From: Lacticaseibacillus kribbianus
Lineage (GTDB): Bacteria > Bacillota > Bacilli > Lactobacillales > Lactobacillaceae
Direction: 5' to 3'
DNA: 64,000 nucleotides
Assembly: GCF_020180945.1 (NCBI RefSeq)
Contig: NZ_JAIPUL010000004.1
Coordinates: 62,001-126,000 of the forward strand
Shown here: one piece after another, positions 8,846 to 16,251 of the stretch
Layout of the letters: each line of letters starts with the position of its first letter
Numbering within the stretch: the stretch's first letter is position 1
The notes under the pieces: model-generated
What the model saw: the letters and a program-made list of their open reading frames with translations, nothing else
Database searches by the model: none
Told to the model about the DNA's origin: nothing
Translations under genes and position numbers: made by a program

Positions 8846-11488
8846 ATGAAACAACTGAGCAGTGCCGAGATTCGGCAGATGTTCCTGGATTTTTTCAAGG
8901 AGAAGGGGCACGACGTTGAGCCAAGCGCCAGCCTGATTCCGGTCGACGATCCCACCCTGCTGTGGATCAACTCCGGCGTCGCGACGCTGAAGAAGTACTT
9001 CGACGGCAGCGTGGTGCCGACTAACCCGCGCATCACCAACGCGCAGAAGTCGATTCGCACCAACGACATCGAAAACGTCGGCAAAACGGCGCGGCACCTG
9101 ACCTTTTTTGAGATGCTCGGCAACTTCTCCGTCGGCGATTACTTCAAGCCCGAGGTGATTCCGTGGGCCTGGGAGTTTTTGACCTCTCCGAAGTGGCTGG
9201 CGCTTGACCCGGCCAAGCTGTACGTCACCGTGTACCCGAAGGACCTCGAGGCCAAGCGCATCTGGCACGAGGTCGTCGGCCTGCCGGAAAGCAAGATCTT
9301 CGAGGTCGAGGACAACTTCTGGGACATCGGTGAAGGCCCGTCCGGCCCGGACTCCGAGATCTTCTACGACCGCGGCCAGGCCTTCAACAACGTGGCCGAA
9401 GACGACCCGGAGAACTACCCGGGCGGCGAAAACGAGCGCTACCTGGAGATCTGGAACATCGTCTTCTCCGAGTTCAACCACCTGCCGGACGGCCGCTTCG
9501 TCGAGCAGCCGCACAAGAACATCGATACCGGCATGGGCCTGGAGCGCCTGGTCTCCGTGATTCAAAACACCAAGACCAACTTCGAAACCGATCTGTTCAT
9601 GCCGATCATCAAGGCGACCGAGAAGATGAGCGCGGGGCGGACTTACGGCGCCGACGCCAAGGACGACGTGTCGTTCAAGATCATCGCCGACCACGCCCGC
9701 ACGGTCACCTTCGCGATCGGGGACGGCGCGCTGCCGTCCAACGAGGGCCGCGGCTACGTGCTGCGCCGCCTGATTCGCCGCGCCATCGTCAACGGCAAGA
9801 AGTTGGGCATCGACCACGCCTTTTTGTTCGAGCTGGTGCCGGTGGTCGGGGAGATCATGAACAGCTACTACCCGGAGATCCTGAAGAACCAGGCCTTCAT
9901 CCAAAAGGTGATTCACTCCGAGGAGGACCGCTTCCGCGAAACGCTGGACGCCGGGATCGCGCTTCTGGATGCGACCATCGCCGACCTGCGCGCTGCGGGC
10001 AAGACGCAGATTCCAGGCGCGACGGCCTTCAAGCTGTTCGACACGTTCGGCTTCCCGGTCGAGATGACCGCCGAGATCGCGACGGACGAGGGCTTTGACG
10101 TCGACATGGCAGGCTTCAAGGCGGACATGGAGGCCCAACGTGCCCGCGCCCGGGCGGCCCGCGGCGATGCCCAGTCGATGGGCAGCCAGGACAAGGTGCT
10201 GATGGCCATCAAGCTGCCGAGCAAGTTCACCGGCTGGACCGACCTTGAGGACCAGGCGACGCTGTCCGACATCATCGTCGACGACACCGAGGTCAAGCGC
10301 ATTGAGGCCGGCACCGCGCGGCTGCTGTTCGACCAGACGCCGTTTTACGCCGAGATGGGCGGCCAGGTGGCCGACCACGGTGTCATCGTGGACGAAAACG
10401 GCGCGGTCGTCGCCAAGGTCGTCGACGTGCAGCACGCCCCGAACGGCCAGAACCTGCACACCGTGACGGTTGAAAACACGCTGGAGGTCGGCGCGACGTA
10501 CACCCTGAAGGTCGACGTCGAGCGCCGCAAGAAGGTGTCGATGAACCACACCGCCACCCACCTGCTGGATCAGGCGCTGCGCGAGGTGCTCGGCGAGCAC
10601 ACGCACCAGGCCGGGTCGTTGGTCGAGCCCGACTACCTGCGTTTTGACTTCACCAACTTCGGTCAGGTGACGCCGGAGCAGCTGCGCCAGGTTGAGCTGC
10701 GCGTCAACGAGCAGATCTGGCGTCAGCTCCCGATCACCTGGGAGGAGATGCCGATCGAGGAGGCCAAGAAGCAGGGGGCCATCGCGATGTTCGGCGACAA
10801 GTACGGGGACGTGGTCCGCGTCGTCACCATCGGCGATTACAACCGCGAGTTCGACGGCGGCACGCACCCGGTCAACACCGCGGCGCTCGGCCTGTTCAAG
10901 ATCACCGGCGAAACCGGGATCGGCGCCGGCACCCGGCGCATCGAGGCCGTGACCTCCAAGGAGGCCTACGACTTCCTGACCAAGCAGCAGGACCTGCTCG
11001 CTTCAACGGCAGCGGACCTGAAGCTCGACCAGGTGACGGCGGTGCCGCACAAGGTTGAGGCCCTTCAGGCCGACCTGAAGGCCAGCCAGAAGGTCGTCGC
11101 CGGACTGCAGGCCAAGCTTGCGGCCCAGGCCTCGGCCAACCTGTTCGACACGGCCGAAACCGTCGGCAAGTTCACCCTGATCGCCAAGGCGGTCAAGGTC
11201 GCCGGCATGAACGAGCTGCGCCAGCTCGGCGACACCTGGCGCGACAAGGCGGCATCGGACGTGCTGGTCCTGGCCACCGCCAACGACGGCAAGGTCAGCC
11301 TGCTGGTCGGTGCCAGCCCTGAGGCGATCAAGGCCGGCGTCAAGGCCGGTAACCTGATCAAGACCATCGCCCCGGCCATCGGTGGCGGCGGCGGCGGTCG
11401 TCCGGACATGGCCCAGGCCGGCGGCAAGAAGCCGGCGGGCATCCAAGACGCCCTGACGCTTGCCAAGGACACCCTGAAGGCTTTGTAA
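8846..11488 (+). CDS. alaS: Alanyl-tRNA synthetase
   Basis: An 880-residue class II synthetase that charges tRNA-Ala. An N-terminal aminoacylation domain (1-250; NFSVGDYF, ENFWDIGEGPSGPDSE) is followed by the tRNA-recognition helices. The editing domain has HTATHLL (around residue 566), and a C-Ala domain rich in glycine (GGGGGGRPDMAQAGG) ends the protein. The editing zinc motif reads EFDGGTH where most AlaRS have LCGGTH, so the cysteine ligand is replaced by aspartate. ATG 8846 follows CCGGAGGAGGACAC, directly after the T-box terminator. A terminator follows at 11502. Confidence 0.97.
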   Translation: MKQLSSAEIRQMFLDFFKEKGHDVEPSASLIPVDDPTLLWINSGVATLKKYFDGSVVPTNPRITNAQKSIRTNDIENVGKTARHLTFFEMLGNFSVGDYFKPEVIPWAWEFLTSPKWLALDPAKLYVTVYPKDLEAKRIWHEVVGLPESKIFEVEDNFWDIGEGPSGPDSEIFYDRGQAFNNVAEDDPENYPGGENERYLEIWNIVFSEFNHLPDGRFVEQPHKNIDTGMGLERLVSVIQNTKTNFETDLFMPIIKATEKMSAGRTYGADAKDDVSFKIIADHARTVTFAIGDGALPSNEGRGYVLRRLIRRAIVNGKKLGIDHAFLFELVPVVGEIMNSYYPEILKNQAFIQKVIHSEEDRFRETLDAGIALLDATIADLRAAGKTQIPGATAFKLFDTFGFPVEMTAEIATDEGFDVDMAGFKADMEAQRARARAARGDAQSMGSQDKVLMAIKLPSKFTGWTDLEDQATLSDIIVDDTEVKRIEAGTARLLFDQTPFYAEMGGQVADHGVIVDENGAVVAKVVDVQHAPNGQNLHTVTVENTLEVGATYTLKVDVERRKKVSMNHTATHLLDQALREVLGEHTHQAGSLVEPDYLRFDFTNFGQVTPEQLRQVELRVNEQIWRQLPITWEEMPIEEAKKQGAIAMFGDKYGDVVRVVTIGDYNREFDGGTHPVNTAALGLFKITGETGIGAGTRRIEAVTSKEAYDFLTKQQDLLASTAADLKLDQVTAVPHKVEALQADLKASQKVVAGLQAKLAAQASANLFDTAETVGKFTLIAKAVKVAGMNELRQLGDTWRDKAASDVLVLATANDGKVSLLVGASPEAIKAGVKAGNLIKTIAPAIGGGGGGRPDMAQAGGKKPAGIQDALTLAKDTLKAL

Positions 11489-11501
11489 CCGCAACGCCAA
11501 A

Positions 11502-11536
11502 AGAAGCACCCGCATTTTGCGGGTGCTTCTTTGTTG
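11502..11536 (+). terminator. Bidirectional terminator between alaS and the DUF915 gene
   Basis: AGAAGCACCCGC/GCGGGTGCTTCT around ATTTT, with T on the right and A on the left. It serves both convergent genes. Confidence 0.9.
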
Positions 11537-11544
11537 TTGCGCGT

Positions 11545-12369
11545 CTAGTGCCACAGGAAGCGGTTGACGGTCTTGGCGACGCGGTGGTTGAGGCGCAGCA
11601 TGCTGTGCTGTGCGTCCCAGCCGATGAATTCCTGCTCGCGGTAGGAGCGGGCCTGCCTGCCCAGCAGGTAGCCCAGCGAGCGCGAGCTGGCGTTGAGAAT
11701 CTTGCCGTCGGAGTGGGAGCCGTCGTTCAGGTTGCCGTAAAGGTTCAGGATGTCGACCTGATCTTTAGGAAAAACGTGCCGCAGGTTGATCGCGTCCTGG
11801 TACGGCGGGGCGATCCAGTGCGGCCGCCCGTCCGGCAGCAGGTGGTTGGGGTGCTGACCGCGGTGCTGGCCGGGGATGCCGTCGAAGTTGCCGGCGATCG
11901 CCGCGTACTTTTGCAGCTGGGGCAGGCGGCGGTCCTGGCCGTAGCGCAGCTCGTAGAACAGGACCGCGGCGTTACCCAGCGAGTGGGCGACGATGTTGAA
12001 CTTCTGCATCCCGTACTTGCGCTGCAGCGCAACCAGGACGTTGTGCAGCCAGTTGGTGATGCGGTCGTAGCGCAGCGTGCGGTTGTCCTGGAACACGATC
12101 TTGACCAGCGGGCGGCGGGTGGCGCGCGGCCAGCGCCCGCTCAGGCTGACGCGTCCGCGGGGTGAAACGGTGGCGGTGATAACGCTGTGCGCCTGGTCCT
12201 CGACCTCGGCCTCGTGCATGAGGTAGTCCATCGAGCGCGGGCCGCCGCGGTGGCCGTGCAGGTACAGCGTCGCCGGCGCGCGGTGCTCGGGCACCGCCTC
12301 GATTGGGCGGGCCTGACCGAACAGGCCGAAGCTCAGCAGCACACCGATCAGAATGAATTTCCACTTCAT
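11545..12369 (-). CDS. Secreted DUF915-type alpha/beta hydrolase
   Basis: A 274-residue protein with an N-terminal signal peptide (residues 1-20, MKWKFILIGVLLSFGLFGQA) and no lipobox. It then has an alpha/beta-hydrolase core: the oxyanion stretch YLHGHRGG (around 37), the nucleophile elbow AHSLGN (around 127), a probable acid near NLNDGSHSDG, and the catalytic His in WDAQHSML (around 254). This layout matches the DUF915 cell-surface hydrolases common in lactobacilli. The substrate is unknown. The start is preceded by GGGACGGTGG. A divergent -10 (TGC-TAGAAT on the minus strand, 12397-12405) and an inverted repeat at 12424-12452 lie in the shared upstream gap. Confidence 0.87.
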   Translation of the reverse strand: MKWKFILIGVLLSFGLFGQARPIEAVPEHRAPATLYLHGHRGGPRSMDYLMHEAEVEDQAHSVITATVSPRGRVSLSGRWPRATRRPLVKIVFQDNRTLRYDRITNWLHNVLVALQRKYGMQKFNIVAHSLGNAAVLFYELRYGQDRRLPQLQKYAAIAGNFDGIPGQHRGQHPNHLLPDGRPHWIAPPYQDAINLRHVFPKDQVDILNLYGNLNDGSHSDGKILNASSRSLGYLLGRQARSYREQEFIGWDAQHSMLRLNHRVAKTVNRFLWH

Positions 12370-12423
12370 TGGTCTACCACCGTCCCTTCACCTTTAATTC
12401 TAGCACCGGGCCGGCGCAAACGC

Positions 12424-12452
12424 GGTGACAGCGGCCTAACAGAGTTGTCACC
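12424..12452. promoter_or_regulatory. Inverted repeat between divergent promoters
   Basis: GGTGACA and TGTCACC, 15 bp apart, lie between the minus -10 of the DUF915 gene (12397-12402) and the plus -10 of the DUF2975 gene (12497). The 14-mer CGGTGACAGCGGCC (12423-12436) recurs exactly at 34343-34356. It may be an operator; no regulator is assigned. Confidence 0.4.
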
Positions 12453-12496
12453 TGGGGCTTAACCGAAGCTTAAGCAACGCGGGTTCGCCGCCCGGC

Positions 12497-12502
12497 TATA
12501 AT
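12497..12502 (+). promoter_or_regulatory. -10 box of the DUF2975 gene
   Basis: A perfect TATAAT. The ATG at 12501 overlaps this hexamer and so cannot be the start of the gene it serves. The -35 is poor. Confidence 0.6.
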
Positions 12503-12545
12503 GAAGGCAACACCGGCTTCGGTCGGATACGAGGGAGCGATGGGG

Positions 12546-13025
12546 ATGAGGTTCAGAACATTGGTACTGCGCGTGATGCTGGTGGCGGCCGCGGCGGTGG
12601 TCGCGCTGTTGGCCTTCGGGCTTTTGACGCGCTATCCGCAGCCGTTGATTGCCGAATTCCATGCGCCGCTGTTCGCCTGGGCCTTCACGTTGGGGCTCTG
12701 GGCCGCGGTCTTGGCGTTCGAAACCGCCGCGGTGCTGGCCTGGCGGCTGCTCGACAGCGTGGCCGCCGCCCAGGCGTTCAGCGTCGCGGCGGTGCGCGGG
12801 CTGGCGCGGCTGAAGTGGGCGGTCGGCGGCATCTCGGCGGGGCTTGCGCTGACGCTGCCGCAGATTTACCAGGTCGCGGATGCGGCGGACGCGCCGGGGT
12901 TAATGCTGATCGGGCTGGCCGTGGTCGCGCTGCCGCTGATGGTGGCGACGTTCCTCGCCGTCCTGGGGCGGCTGTGGACCATGGCCCTGACCTACAAGCA
13001 GGCGGCCGGGCGCGCCGCGGCTTAG
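12546..13025 (+). CDS. DUF2975-type integral membrane protein
   Basis: A 159-residue protein with four hydrophobic segments (about 5-28, 38-62, 84-104, 118-142) and a short basic tail, as in DUF2975 proteins of Firmicutes. The function of the family is unknown. Members are often followed by a small XRE regulator, which is absent here. ATG 12546 is chosen because GAGGGAG lies 8-9 bp upstream. An in-frame ATG at 12540 is too close to that site, and the ATG at 12501 falls in the -10. The gene is monocistronic, ending at the palindromic terminator shared with pox. Confidence 0.7.
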   Translation: MRFRTLVLRVMLVAAAAVVALLAFGLLTRYPQPLIAEFHAPLFAWAFTLGLWAAVLAFETAAVLAWRLLDSVAAAQAFSVAAVRGLARLKWAVGGISAGLALTLPQIYQVADAADAPGLMLIGLAVVALPLMVATFLAVLGRLWTMALTYKQAAGRAAA

Positions 13026-13050
13026 GCACAGGACACGGCGTGAGGCATAA

Positions 13051-13110
13051 CGCAAATAAGGCGCGGTACCGGCAGCTGATGCCGGTACCGCGCCTTGTTA
13101 GTGTCTTGCG
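13051..13110. terminator. Bidirectional terminator between DUF2975 gene and pox
   Basis: A 17-bp perfect stem, AAGGCGCGGTACCGGCA around GCTGA (13058-13096), is flanked by further complementary TAACGCAA/TTGCGTTA. The T-rich side favours the minus strand (pox). Confidence 0.9.
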
Positions 13111-14934
13111 TTACAGTTCCACGTTGTACTCCGCGAAGAAGTCAGCCAGCGGCCGCAGCGCCTGGCCGTCGTACTCGGCGAAGAAGGCGGCGAGGTCCTT
13201 CGGGCGGCTCAGCGCGTGGTTGGCGTTGTAGTTGGCGCTGACGGTTTCGGTCAGCTTGCCGTCCGCAATGGTCAGCTCGAGCTCCTCCACCGGCAGGCCG
13301 CGCTTGTCGGTGATCTTCGCGTCGATCAGGAACGGCTGGCCGGCCGCGGTGGCCTCAAGCGCCGCCTTGAACGCGGCCTCAAGCTCCGAGCTCTTGGTCA
13401 CGGTGACGCTCTTGACGCCCATGGCGCGGGCGATCGCCGCGAAGTCCTGGTCCTCGATGAAAATTCCGGAGTGAGTGCGCATGTCGATGTCGTCTTGCTC
13501 GGACTTGATGAAGTTCAGGCTGGCGTTGCTGGTGACGATGTTGATGATCGGCAGCTGGTACTTTTTCTGCGTGATCAGGTCCTGCATCACCATCGAAAAC
13601 GCGCCGTCGCCGGAGATGCTGAAGACCTGGCGCTCCGGGAAGCTCAGCTTGCCGGCAATCGCGCCGGGCAGGCCGTAGCCCATGGTGGCGAACAAAGCGG
13701 AGATGGTCCACTTGTTCTGCGGGGTGAGGTCCAGAAAGCGGAAGGCGTTGATGATGTTGTCGCCGACGTCGATGGCAAACACCGCGTCCGGGTCCTTGAC
13801 CTTGTTGATCTCGCGGTAGATCGCCTCGAACTCCAGCGGGTCGCTCGGGCGCTCGCTCAGGGTCTTGAGGTAGGCGCGCCAGTTGTGGTTGGCGGCCACC
13901 GCGGCCTTGAAGTACGGGCTCGGGGCGACTTCAGCGCTTCGGTCAAGCGCCTTTTCGACGAAGGTGGTGGCGTCGGACCACACGCCGTAGTCGAGGAAGT
14001 GGTGGCGGCCGAACTGCGCCTCGTCGATGTCAATCTGGACGAACTTGAACTCGTGGGTGCGGTACACCAGGTTGGCGAACGGAAAGTCGGCGCCCAGTGC
14101 GATCACGAGGTCGGACACGGCGAAAATTTCGTCGGCCGCCTTCATCGCCGCGCGGTTGGCGTAGCCGAGGTTGCCCTCGTAGTCGTCCGGCACCAGCCCC
14201 TTGGCCAGCCCGGTCAACACCAGCGGAATCTGCAGCTTGCGGGACAGCTCGACCAGCTTCTCGCCGCCCGCGCCGATGCCGCGCCCGACGTGGATCACCG
14301 GCCGCTTGGCGGCCTTGATCAGCTCAAGGACGTGGTCGACCTCCTCGTCCGTGGCGGCCGGGAGCGGCCGCTTCTTGCGGTCGGTCGGCGACACGCTGGA
14401 GTACGGGGTGTCTGGAATTGGCTTGTAGCCGAAGTCGTTGGGGATCACCACCACCGCCACGCCCTGGTGCTTGTAGGCCTCGCGGATCGCCTTGTCCACC
14501 ACGTACGGCAGGCTTTCCGGTGTCATGACCAGCCGGTTGTACACCGCGACGTCCTCGAAAATCGGGTTTTCGGCGAATTCCTGGAAGTAGTTGTAGTTCA
14601 TGTTGGTGCTCGGCACCTGACCGATCAGGGCCAGCACCGGGGCGTGGTCCTCGCGCGCGTCGTACAGCCCGGTCAGCAGGTTGGTCGCGCCGGGGCCGGC
14701 GGAACCAAAGGCGACGGCAACCTTGCCGGTCAGCTTGGCATCGGCGCTGGCGGCCAGGGCGCCGACCTGCTCGTGGCGGATCTGGATGTACTTCAGGCGG
14801 TCGCGCTCGGCGTCAAGCGCCGCCATCGTTGAGTTGAACGAGCCGCCGGGGTACCCGTAGACGTGGTCGACGCCCCAGGACTCGATGACACGTAGCATTG
14901 CAACGCTTGCGGGAACAGTAGTGGTGGTGGTCAT
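13111..14934 (-). CDS. pox: Pyruvate oxidase
   Basis: A 607-residue ThDP/FAD enzyme, the length of Lactiplantibacillus pyruvate oxidase. It converts pyruvate, phosphate and O2 to acetyl phosphate, CO2 and H2O2. The N-terminal PYR domain has GVDHVYGYPGGSFNSTM and the catalytic Glu in IRHEQVGA. The central FAD domain runs from about 190 to 340. The C-terminal PP domain has the ThDP motif GDGAFSMVMQD (around 447) ending in TSN. The start follows AAAAGGAGCGAATCCAC. A cre site overlaps the -35, so repression on preferred sugar through CcpA is expected. Other ThDP oxidases are less likely because the close match extends over the whole length. Confidence 0.95.
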   Translation of the reverse strand: MTTTTTVPASVAMLRVIESWGVDHVYGYPGGSFNSTMAALDAERDRLKYIQIRHEQVGALAASADAKLTGKVAVAFGSAGPGATNLLTGLYDAREDHAPVLALIGQVPSTNMNYNYFQEFAENPIFEDVAVYNRLVMTPESLPYVVDKAIREAYKHQGVAVVVIPNDFGYKPIPDTPYSSVSPTDRKKRPLPAATDEEVDHVLELIKAAKRPVIHVGRGIGAGGEKLVELSRKLQIPLVLTGLAKGLVPDDYEGNLGYANRAAMKAADEIFAVSDLVIALGADFPFANLVYRTHEFKFVQIDIDEAQFGRHHFLDYGVWSDATTFVEKALDRSAEVAPSPYFKAAVAANHNWRAYLKTLSERPSDPLEFEAIYREINKVKDPDAVFAIDVGDNIINAFRFLDLTPQNKWTISALFATMGYGLPGAIAGKLSFPERQVFSISGDGAFSMVMQDLITQKKYQLPIINIVTSNASLNFIKSEQDDIDMRTHSGIFIEDQDFAAIARAMGVKSVTVTKSSELEAAFKAALEATAAGQPFLIDAKITDKRGLPVEELELTIADGKLTETVSANYNANHALSRPKDLAAFFAEYDGQALRPLADFFAEYNVEL

Positions 14935-14977
14935 GTGGATTCGCTCCTTTTATGTTGTGGTCAATTAGCACGTCTAA

Positions 14978-15006
14978 AATGTATCACACAATGAAATCGG
15001 TTGCAA
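14978..15006 (-). promoter_or_regulatory. pox promoter with overlapping cre
   Basis: On the minus strand TTGCAA (15006-15001), 17 bp, TGA-TACATT (14983-14978). The 14-mer TGAAATCGGTTGCA (14992-15005) fits the CcpA consensus TGNAANCGNTNNCA on both strands and covers the -35. Confidence 0.8.
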
Positions 15007-15069
15007 CACTTTTGATGCAGAATCACGGGAAGCGACGGGCACGGCTGGTACAGTTCGCGCGAAAAGCTA

Positions 15070-15078
15070 TGGTATAAT
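15070..15078 (+). promoter_or_regulatory. Extended -10 promoter of the YitT-type gene
   Basis: TGG-TATAAT, 33 bp before the ATG; the -35 is weak. A second AT-rich TATAAT-like stretch follows at 15083-15089. Confidence 0.65.
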
Positions 15079-15110
15079 CTAACTATAATGTTAAGGAAAA
15101 GGGGTGCCCA

Positions 15111-15944
15111 ATGTCAAAACATCTCACCCGACCGTGGCTGCGCGGTCTGCTGATGCTCGTCGCCCTCGAGCTGATCGCCGTGGCCATCAACCTGTTCTAC
15201 GCCCCGCACGGCGTCGCCCCCGGCGGCGCGACCGGGATTGCCATCCTGGTGCAGGAGGGCTTCGGCGTCAGCGTCGGCCTCACCACCCTGGCCGTCAACC
15301 TGGTGATGCTGGTCCTCGCCTGGTTCCTGCTGGACCGCGCCACCACCCGCCGCATCCTGTTCGGCAGCCTCGCGCTGCCGGCGCTGTTGGCGCTCACCCC
15401 GCAGCTGATGGTGGTGAAAGACCGACTGCTGGCCGTGATCATGGGCTCGGTGATCTTCGCCATCGGCGTGGCGATCAACTACCGGCTCGATGCCTCCAGC
15501 GGCGGGACCACGGTGCCGCCGATGATCTTTCAGAAATACTTCAAGATGAAGCCGGCGGTCGGCCTGTTTCTGGTCGACATGGTGGTCTGCCTGTTCAACA
15601 TCCCGGTGTCGGGCTTTGAGGCCTTCGTGCTGGCGACCTTCGCCGTCGGGCTGACAAGCGTGGTGATGAACTACGTCGAAACCGGCTTCGACCGCAAGAA
15701 GGCCGTGTACGTGATGAGTAACGTCGCGCTGCCGGCGATTGAATCGGCCCTGGCCGTCAGCGACCACGGCCTGACCATCCACCAGGTGATCGGCGGCCAC
15801 TCTGGTGAGCCGCGCGAGATGCTGATGGTAGTGGTCGAGCAGGGCGACTACCAGCGCCTGATCGACCGCATCCACGCCCTGGACCCCGCGGCCTTCATCC
15901 TGGTCACCGAGGCCACCGAGGTGCACGGCGGCAGCCTGACCTGA
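15111..15944 (+). CDS. YitT-family membrane protein (DUF161/DUF2179)
   Basis: A 277-residue protein with five or six hydrophobic segments in the first 190 residues. It carries the family pattern AINLFYAPHGVAPGGATGIAIL and LDASSGGTTVPPMIF (quoted by position 23-43 and 126-140). A C-terminal cytoplasmic DUF2179 domain (about 200-270) ends the protein. YitT proteins are widespread in Firmicutes and their transport role is not settled. ATG 15111 follows AAGGAAAAGGGG. The gene has its own promoter, divergent from pox, and ends at a terminator. It is therefore a single-gene transcript. Confidence 0.85.
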   Translation: MSKHLTRPWLRGLLMLVALELIAVAINLFYAPHGVAPGGATGIAILVQEGFGVSVGLTTLAVNLVMLVLAWFLLDRATTRRILFGSLALPALLALTPQLMVVKDRLLAVIMGSVIFAIGVAINYRLDASSGGTTVPPMIFQKYFKMKPAVGLFLVDMVVCLFNIPVSGFEAFVLATFAVGLTSVVMNYVETGFDRKKAVYVMSNVALPAIESALAVSDHGLTIHQVIGGHSGEPREMLMVVVEQGDYQRLIDRIHALDPAAFILVTEATEVHGGSLT

Positions 15945-15965
15945 GCCACCAACCGAATAGACCTG

Positions 15966-15997
15966 CAGCGCCACCGCAAACGCGGGGGCGCTTTTTT
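15966..15997 (+). terminator. Terminator after the YitT-type gene
   Basis: AGCGCCACCGC pairs with GCGGGGGCGCT (one mismatch), then six T. The next 200 bp to the glgB promoter hold no gene; an inverted repeat GTGAC/GTCAC is at 16034-16045. Confidence 0.8.
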
Positions 15998-16204
15998 GCG
16001 CGCCGAGCGTCAGGACTGCGCCGCGGGGGCGAATGTGACAAGTCACGAGCTGATTGCTGGCGTTTTTGCCGTGAGGCCCGCACACTGAAAAGGTGGTGTG
16101 CGCCGCCACCTAGACACATGGTGACTAGACCGGTGCCACTTTCAGACACGCTGTCATCAAGTTATCGATTACACCAGTTAAAAGATTTAATTTCGCGCGA
16201 GCGG

Positions 16205-16232
16205 TGGTATAATCGCAATGTAAGCGGTAACA
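16205..16232 (+). promoter_or_regulatory. glgB promoter with downstream cre
   Basis: The extended -10 is TGG-TATAAT (16205-16213). The 14-mer TGTAAGCGGTAACA (16219-16232), at about the transcription start, is a perfect match to TGNAANCGNTNNCA. CcpA roadblock or repression of the glycogen cluster is expected. Confidence 0.8.
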
Positions 16233-16251
16233 ATTATGAGGGGTGAGGACA

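Noticed and set aside
8825-10867. A 680-codon open frame on the minus strand inside alaS.
   Set aside because: High GC keeps the opposite strand open. The product is His/Asp/Leu-rich with no domain and no ribosome site, and the plus strand is a clear alaS.
13216-14832. A 538-codon open frame opposite pox.
   Set aside because: It is a shadow of pox, rich in Val, Asp and His with no recognisable motif.
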